This document shows positions 5,292 to 9,644 of a stretch of 9,644 nucleotides of DNA, piece by piece (position 1 is the first letter of the stretch; each line of letters begins with the position of its first letter). Source of the stretch: Bacillota bacterium (lineage in GTDB: Bacteria > Bacillota > Clostridia > Lachnospirales > Anaerotignaceae); assembly GCA_023413275.1 (NCBI GenBank), contig JAEZPX010000212.1, positions 1 through 9,644 of the forward strand, written 5' to 3'. The translations under genes were made by a program, and so were the position numbers. The notes under the pieces were generated by a model that saw only the letters and a program-made list of their open reading frames with translations, searched no databases and was not told the origin of the DNA.

Positions 5292-6473
5292 ATGAAAGTA
5301 TTGGAAGGCGTAACCGTAATCGACTTTACACAGGCATATAGTGGCCCATTTTGTACCATGCAGCTTGCAGATTTTGGCGCAAGAGTCATAAAAATTGAAA
5401 GAAGTGGTATTGGCGATCAGTCCAGAGAGTGGACACCCTTTAAGGATGGACACAGTGGCTACTATGCAGCAATTAACAGAAATAAAGAAGGCGTTTCTCT
5501 TGACATTAATACCGAAGAGGGAAAAGAAATTATTAAGCGCATGGTAAAGGATGCAGACATTGTTGTTGAAAACTTTAAAGTGGGCACATTAGATAAAATG
5601 GGACTTGGCTATGAAGAGTTAAAGAAGATAAATCCAGAAATTATTTTTGCTTCTATTTCTGGTTTTGGTCAGAATGGCCCATTGAAGGACTTGGCCGCTT
5701 ATGATAACGTAGTACAGGCTATGAGTGGTATTATGGAAATGACAGGTTTTCCTGATGGCGTTCCTACAAAGGTTGGCCCTGCCATTGGCGATAACTTCAC
5801 AGGCTTAACAATGGCATTTGCCATTCTTATGGCTTATTTTAACAAATTGAACACAGGAAAAGGACAAAGATTAGATGTTGCAATGATGGATACTATTTTC
5901 GGTATTTTGGAAAGCCCTATTCTCTTTAAGACTTTGTTAAATGAAGAAACTAGTCGTGTTGGTAACAGTGATGTTACTCTGGTTCCCTACGATGTATATC
6001 CATGTAAGGATGGCTATTTCTCCGCAGGTTTACCTGGTGAAGCAGGCTGGGATAGATTCTGCGAAGCCATTGAAATGCCTGAATTGATTGAAGATCCAAG
6101 GTTTATTACAAATGATTTGCGGTGTCAAAATTATGCAGTAGTAACACCGATTATTACTGAATTCTTCCTTAAGAAAACAAAGGCGGAATTGGCTGAGATT
6201 TTTACTTCTTACAAAATTCCCAATGCCCCTGTTTCTACTATACCGGATTTGATGCATCATCCTCAAATCGAAGCGAGAGAAATGCTTGTTGAGATGGTTG
6301 ATCCCGGTGTAGGAAAATACCTAGCAATTAATAATCCTATGAAGTTGGATAAAACACCTGCAGTAATGGCTTTTGGTGCTCCCCTTTTAGGACAGGATAC
6401 CGAAAAGGTGCTTAAGGATTTTGGTTATACAGACGAGCAAATTAAAGCATTTGCTGAAAAAGAAGTGATCTAA
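5292..6473 (+). CDS. Class III CoA-transferase (CaiB/BaiF family), second of a pair
   Basis: This 393-residue paralogue of the preceding gene shares about half its residues by eye across the N-terminal domain. The catalytic Asp is again at 167 (AIGDN), with GFGQNGP at 124-130 and LADFGARVIKIE at 25-36. The start at 5292 is preferred because GAGAGGAGAGG (5275-5285) sits just before it and the protein then begins MKVLEG like its neighbour (MKPLEG). An in-frame ATG at 5271 would overlap the upstream stop and place the ribosome binding site inside the gene. Both copies keep the catalytic residue, so this may be a second transferase with a different acceptor, or the partner in a heteromer as in the two-subunit benzylsuccinate CoA-transferase. 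It is co-transcribed from the sigma54 promoter. Confidence 0.93.
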   Translation: MKVLEGVTVIDFTQAYSGPFCTMQLADFGARVIKIERSGIGDQSREWTPFKDGHSGYYAAINRNKEGVSLDINTEEGKEIIKRMVKDADIVVENFKVGTLDKMGLGYEELKKINPEIIFASISGFGQNGPLKDLAAYDNVVQAMSGIMEMTGFPDGVPTKVGPAIGDNFTGLTMAFAILMAYFNKLNTGKGQRLDVAMMDTIFGILESPILFKTLLNEETSRVGNSDVTLVPYDVYPCKDGYFSAGLPGEAGWDRFCEAIEMPELIEDPRFITNDLRCQNYAVVTPIITEFFLKKTKAELAEIFTSYKIPNAPVSTIPDLMHHPQIEAREMLVEMVDPGVGKYLAINNPMKLDKTPAVMAFGAPLLGQDTEKVLKDFGYTDEQIKAFAEKEVI

Positions 6474-6482
6474 CGTTATTTT

Positions 6483-6517
6483 GGAAAAGCTCTCCGCCTT
6501 TTGGCGGAGAAAATTCC
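6483..6517 (+). terminator. Intercistronic hairpin after the CoA-transferase pair
   Basis: TCTCCGCC (6491-6498) and GGCGGAGA (6503-6510) form a perfect 8-bp GC-rich stem with a TTTT loop, extended by GGAA (6483-6486) and TTCC (6514-6517). No T-tract follows on the + strand, so it is not a clean intrinsic terminator. A stabilising or processing hairpin that sets transferase mRNA above transporter mRNA is equally possible. Confidence 0.6.
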
Positions 6518-6522
6518 ATTTA

Positions 6523-6548
6523 TTTTACAAGTATCGAATACTGTAAAA
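6523..6548. repeat. Long inverted repeat between CoA-transferase and BCCT genes
   Basis: TTTTAC-A-AGTAT (6523-6534) is inverted by ATACTGTAAAA (6538-6548) around CGA, giving 11 pairs with a single bulged A. It is the second of three successive hairpins in this 197-base gap. It could be an RNA stem in the operon message or a DNA operator; no promoter was found beside it. Confidence 0.5.
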
Positions 6549-6617
6549 AAGATTAAATAGTTCATTACATATAGTCTAAGGTGGTTTTTTTAACAAATAA
6601 GGACTTGGTTTAGAGTT

Positions 6618-6647
6618 GGTGACTTAGATATCTTTTCCCTAATCACC
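6618..6647 (+). promoter_or_regulatory. Hairpin immediately upstream of the BCCT ribosome binding site
   Basis: GGTGA-C-TTAG (6618-6627) pairs with CTAATCACC (6639-6647) with one bulge and an 11-base loop. It ends 7 bases before the very strong GAGGAGGAGG (6655-6664) of the transporter gene. A stem in this place could protect the 5' end of a processed transporter message or influence ribosome access. Confidence 0.45.
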
Positions 6648-6670
6648 ATTATTTGAGGAGGAGGCTAATT

Positions 6671-8257
6671 ATGAGTAGTCCGAATAACAAAGGAAAGCTT
6701 TCGGAAAAATATGAAATTGGTTTAATGGTAGTAAGCATTGCGATTATCGCTGCAGTTGTTATTGGTTTAACCGTGTTCCCTGAACAAGGTGTTGCCGTTG
6801 CAAACTCTATTATGAAGCTGATTACAAGAACATTTGGTTCCACAATTCAGGTATTTTCTTTAGGTATAATTATATTCTTGATTGGTATGTGCTTTACAAA
6901 ATATGGAGATATTCGTTTTGGCAATAAAAAGCCCAAATATTCAAACTTAAGCTGGATTGCAATGATGTTTTTCTGTGGAAACGGCGCGGGTACTGTTTAT
7001 TGGGCATTTTTGGAATGGGGTTATTATTATAATGCCCCCCCTCAGCTAAACGGTGTGCCTGTAAGTGATGCAATGGCTTATGAATTGTCTACGGCCTACA
7101 ATTTCTTCCACTGGGGCCCCACGGCATGGGCGTTGTTGTGTATATTTACATTACCTTTTGCTTATCATTACTACATCAAAAAGGATGATGAGCTAAAGTT
7201 TAGTGCATTATGCAAATATACTGTTGGTGAAAAAAGGGCAAAAGGTTTATTTGGCAAGTTTATTGACTTTCTTTTTATTTTTGCGGCTGTGGGCTCCATC
7301 AGTATTACTGCGGGTACCTCTGCTTCAACCATTGCGGCAGGCATTGCAAATTTAATTGGAATTCCTTATTCCTTTGCTCTATCCGTAATTGTGTTACTTG
7401 GTGTTGCAGTTCTCTATTCCATATCTTCCATGATTGGTATTGAAAAAGGTATGAGGAAAATCAGTGACTTCAACGTATATTTCTGCATGATTTTGTTGTT
7501 ATTTATCCTGATTGTAGGGCCAACAAGCAAAATGATTAACTCTATCATCAATGCCATTGGTTTGATGGGCTCTGAGTATATCCGTATGAGCCTTTGGACA
7601 GACCCCATTGCCCAGACTGGATTCCCTCAGGACTGGACATCCTTCTACTGGATTTACTGGTTTGTATTTGGGCCTTTTACTGGTTTGTTTGTGGCAAAAA
7701 TCTCCGAAGGCAGAAAAGTAAAGGAAATCATTGCCAATATGTTAATTAGCGGTTCCACTGGATTGTTCCTTTTCTTTGGTATTGTTGGTACATATCAGCA
7801 GCAAATGAAATTGGAAGGCGTTTTGGATGTTCCTGGTATGTTGGCTAGCGGACATGGAGAGGAAATTGCAACAGCAACGATTAATTCATTACCTTTCCCT
7901 AGGGTGGTCATGGTTTTATATCTAATTGTTATCATTCTTTTCCTTGCAACAACACTTGATGCTTGTTCCTTTACTTTATCATCAACGGTTTCCAAAAAGC
8001 TGAAGGGTGAAGAAGAACCCAATAAGCTTTTGAAGTTTGCATGGTGCATTATTTTGGTTGGTATTCCAATTGGTGTTTCTTATATTGGTACAGATATTAA
8101 CACCATTAAATCTATCGTATTAACAACAGGGTTGCCACTTGTCGTTATACTTTTTGTAGTATACTATGGATTTATGAGAGAAATGATTAAAGATTTTGGG
8201 AAGAAATCTAAAGAGCAAATTATTGAGGAAAGCAGATTTGAGGAAACGGAAGCTTAG
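6671..8257 (+). CDS. BCCT-family transporter, CaiT-like (carnitine/betaine type)
   Basis: This 528-residue membrane protein has about 12 hydrophobic segments (first at about 17-35, last at about 484-500) and short charged ends. GAGGAGGAGG (6655-6664) sets the start at ATG 6671; an in-frame TTG at 6653 overlaps that site. CaiT-like marks include EWGYYYNAPP (115-124), FHWGP (146-150), VGEKRAKGLFG (185-195), TDPIA (310-314), GFPQDWTSFYW (317-327), and DACSFTL (430-436) followed by GEEEP. By recalled alignment with E. coli CaiT, aromatic-box residues W142, W316 and W324 correspond to W148, W322 and W330, but W323 is replaced by Tyr 329. R262, which makes CaiT sodium-independent, is kept (also R262 here, in GIEKGMRKISD). 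This favours substrate/product exchange of a trimethylammonium compound over osmolyte uptake; gamma-butyrobetaine, carnitine, crotonobetaine or another betaine are candidates. Confidence 0.93.
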   Translation: MSSPNNKGKLSEKYEIGLMVVSIAIIAAVVIGLTVFPEQGVAVANSIMKLITRTFGSTIQVFSLGIIIFLIGMCFTKYGDIRFGNKKPKYSNLSWIAMMFFCGNGAGTVYWAFLEWGYYYNAPPQLNGVPVSDAMAYELSTAYNFFHWGPTAWALLCIFTLPFAYHYYIKKDDELKFSALCKYTVGEKRAKGLFGKFIDFLFIFAAVGSISITAGTSASTIAAGIANLIGIPYSFALSVIVLLGVAVLYSISSMIGIEKGMRKISDFNVYFCMILLLFILIVGPTSKMINSIINAIGLMGSEYIRMSLWTDPIAQTGFPQDWTSFYWIYWFVFGPFTGLFVAKISEGRKVKEIIANMLISGSTGLFLFFGIVGTYQQQMKLEGVLDVPGMLASGHGEEIATATINSLPFPRVVMVLYLIVIILFLATTLDACSFTLSSTVSKKLKGEEEPNKLLKFAWCIILVGIPIGVSYIGTDINTIKSIVLTTGLPLVVILFVVYYGFMREMIKDFGKKSKEQIIEESRFEETEA

Positions 8258-8277
8258 TTTTCCAAAGTAAGAAACCA

Positions 8278-8325
8278 CAAGAAATCGGCTTTTTATATTG
8301 CCGGTTTCTTGCGATTTCATTTTGA
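8278..8325 (+). terminator. Hairpin after the BCCT gene, probable terminator
   Basis: CAAGAAATCGGC (8278-8289) pairs with GCCGGTTTCTTG (8300-8311) with one wobble over 12 positions around a 10-base T/A loop. The following ATTTCATTTTG is T-rich but broken, so termination may be partial. It lies 20 bases after the transporter stop and 57 bases before the regulator start. No good promoter is seen before the regulator, so some read-through is plausible. Confidence 0.65.
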
Positions 8326-8367
8326 TTAGATTAGTTAAAGTATGTAACGTAGAGAGGAAGTTCTATT

Positions 8368-9644
8368 GTGATTCTGGAAAATTCTTTTCAATTCAATGAA
8401 TTTATTGCATTAATTGATAATGTCTATGATGAAATATTTATTTGGGACAGTGAAAGAAGAGTTGTGTATGCAAATAAGGCTTGTTATAGGCACTACGGTC
8501 TGATGCCCGAGGATATCATCGGAAAAACACTGGAAGAATTAAGCAGTAGAGAGCGCCTTTGGTGGCCTTCTTGTGTTCCGGCTACAATGGAGACAAAGGA
8601 GCCTTATTTTCAAAAACAAAGAACTTTCCTTGGTGTCAATATTGTTACAATTTCTGTTCCCATCCTTGATGAATACAGCAATGTGAAATATGTGGTACAA
8701 AGCGTACGGGATGATAATGAAGTTTTGCTAAAATCTCTGTCAGTACTCATGGGTATTGAGGCGGAAGAAAAAATAGAATGTACAAAAATCATTGCCCAAA
8801 GCTCTGTTATGAAAGAAACAATAAAATTCATAGATAAGATTGCAAAAACAAAAGCGCATGTTCTTATTTTGGGGGAAACGGGAACTGGCAAAAGCCTTTT
8901 TGCAAAATATATTCATGAAAAAAGTGATAGAAAAAATAAACCCTTTATTAACATTAACATTGCCAGCCTCAGTCCAACCGTGATTGAATCAGAGCTTTTT
9001 GGTTATAAAAAGGGAGCATTTACAGGGGCGAGTAGGGAAGGCAAAAAGGGAATTTTTGAGTTGGCTACAGGAGGCACCCTTTTTTTAGATGAAATCGGGG
9101 AGCTGCCCTATGATTTACAGGCTAAATTTTTGCATGTCCTTCAAGAAGAAGAAGTTCTTCCTGTGGGTGGTACGAAGCCAATAAAGCTCGATATCCGTAT
9201 CATTTGTGCAACGAATTGTGATTTGGAAAAAATGATTGAGGCTGGACGCTTCCGTGAGGATTTATTTCATAGGCTAAATACTTTTGATGTGACGATTCCT
9301 CCTTTAAGAAAGAGAATGGAAGATATTAAGGCTTTAACCACACATTATTTAAGTGTAAATAATAAAAAATATGATAAGAGCGTCTTTTTATCAGATTCTG
9401 TTTTAGAGGTTTTTCAAAAATATAAGTGGTCTGGAAATGTTCGAGAACTTTCCAATGTGATTGAACGAGGTGTTATTATGGCTGATGGAGATAGCATTGA
9501 GGTCACGAATCTCCCGGAAAGCTTCTTTAGCATTGGCAATATGGTGAAACCGGATCAGGAAAGCTGTCCAATGGTACCTTTTGATTTGGCAGTTGAGGAG
9601 TATGAAAAAAAACTGATAATCAGTGCTTTCAAAAAATACAAAAG
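8368..9644 (+). CDS. Sigma54-dependent transcriptional activator with N-terminal PAS domain, 3' end cut by window
   Basis: The window holds 425 codons of a bacterial enhancer-binding protein. Residues about 10-115 form a PAS-like sensor (DEIFIWDSERRVVYANKACY at 21-40). The AAA+ domain follows: Walker A GETGTGKS (169-176), the sigma54-contacting GAFTGA (215-220), Walker B GTLFLDEIGEL (236-246), sensor I ATN (281-283), arginine-finger region GRFREDLFHRL (293-303) and sensor II WSGNVREL (354-361). The C-terminal Fis-type helix-turn-helix is just beginning at the window end. The start is GTG at 8368, the first usable codon after the in-frame TAG at 8350-8352, with AGAGAGGAAG (8351-8360) before it. 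It is a natural activator for the -24/-12 promoter at 4001-4017, with the PAS domain sensing the imported compound or a related signal (inference). There is no phosphoreceiver domain. Confidence 0.95.
   Translation, partial: MILENSFQFNEFIALIDNVYDEIFIWDSERRVVYANKACYRHYGLMPEDIIGKTLEELSSRERLWWPSCVPATMETKEPYFQKQRTFLGVNIVTISVPILDEYSNVKYVVQSVRDDNEVLLKSLSVLMGIEAEEKIECTKIIAQSSVMKETIKFIDKIAKTKAHVLILGETGTGKSLFAKYIHEKSDRKNKPFININIASLSPTVIESELFGYKKGAFTGASREGKKGIFELATGGTLFLDEIGELPYDLQAKFLHVLQEEEVLPVGGTKPIKLDIRIICATNCDLEKMIEAGRFREDLFHRLNTFDVTIPPLRKRMEDIKALTTHYLSVNNKKYDKSVFLSDSVLEVFQKYKWSGNVRELSNVIERGVIMADGDSIEVTNLPESFFSIGNMVKPDQESCPMVPFDLAVEEYEKKLIISAFKKYK

Noticed and set aside
8322..8350. SigmaA promoter (TTGATT-17-TAACGT) before the PAS regulator
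   Set aside because: The -10 match is poor and the start point would fall inside the ribosome binding site.
1..9644. CRISPR array, tRNA or rRNA genes
   Set aside because: No regularly spaced repeats, cloverleaf or rRNA core sequence was recognised by eye.

Overview
The window is AT-rich, with strong AAGGAGG-type ribosome binding sites and all convincing genes on the + strand. The gene families (ATP-type PfkA, class IIB aldolase, GntR/FCD regulator, CaiB-like CoA-transferases, a CaiT-like BCCT carrier and a PAS-AAA sigma54 activator) point to an anaerobic low-GC Firmicute, probably a member of Clostridia. This is inferred from gene content and base composition; there is no rRNA gene or other phylogenetic marker in the window.

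Region 1 (1-3186) is a sugar-phosphate locus. It starts with the C-terminal end of a short-chain dehydrogenase/reductase. A hairpin with a T-tract follows, then an ATP-type 6-phosphofructokinase (374-1339). A clear sigmaA promoter (TTGATT-17-TATAAT) drives a GntR/FCD regulator (1457-2170) and a class II fructose-bisphosphate-type aldolase (2194-3132), closed by a terminator at 3156-3186. Dehydrogenase, ketose-phosphate kinase and ketose-bisphosphate aldolase would together take a polyol or ketose to triose phosphates under GntR control. The actual sugar cannot be read from the sequence.

Region 2 (3187-4077) holds no protein gene I can support. It has a palindrome-rich block ending in a strong hairpin plus T-tract, a stretch resembling part of a Firmicute rRNA spacer, a short GC-richer block with mutually exclusive hairpins, and finally a regulatory region. 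That last part contains two inverted repeats upstream of a canonical -24/-12 sigma54 promoter (4001-4017).

Region 3 (4078-9644) is the accessory system of most interest. Two tandem paralogous class III (CaiB/BaiF) CoA-transferases are followed by three successive hairpins, a CaiT-like BCCT carrier (6671-8257), and a PAS-AAA+ sigma54 activator that runs off the window end (8368-9644). The simplest reading is a sigma54-controlled uptake and CoA-activation module for a carnitine- or betaine-like quaternary amine. The carrier imports or exchanges the compound, the transferases move CoA onto it, and the PAS protein senses it and activates the -24/-12 promoter. No dehydrogenase, hydratase or C-N lyase is in view, so the fate of the acyl-CoA is unknown.
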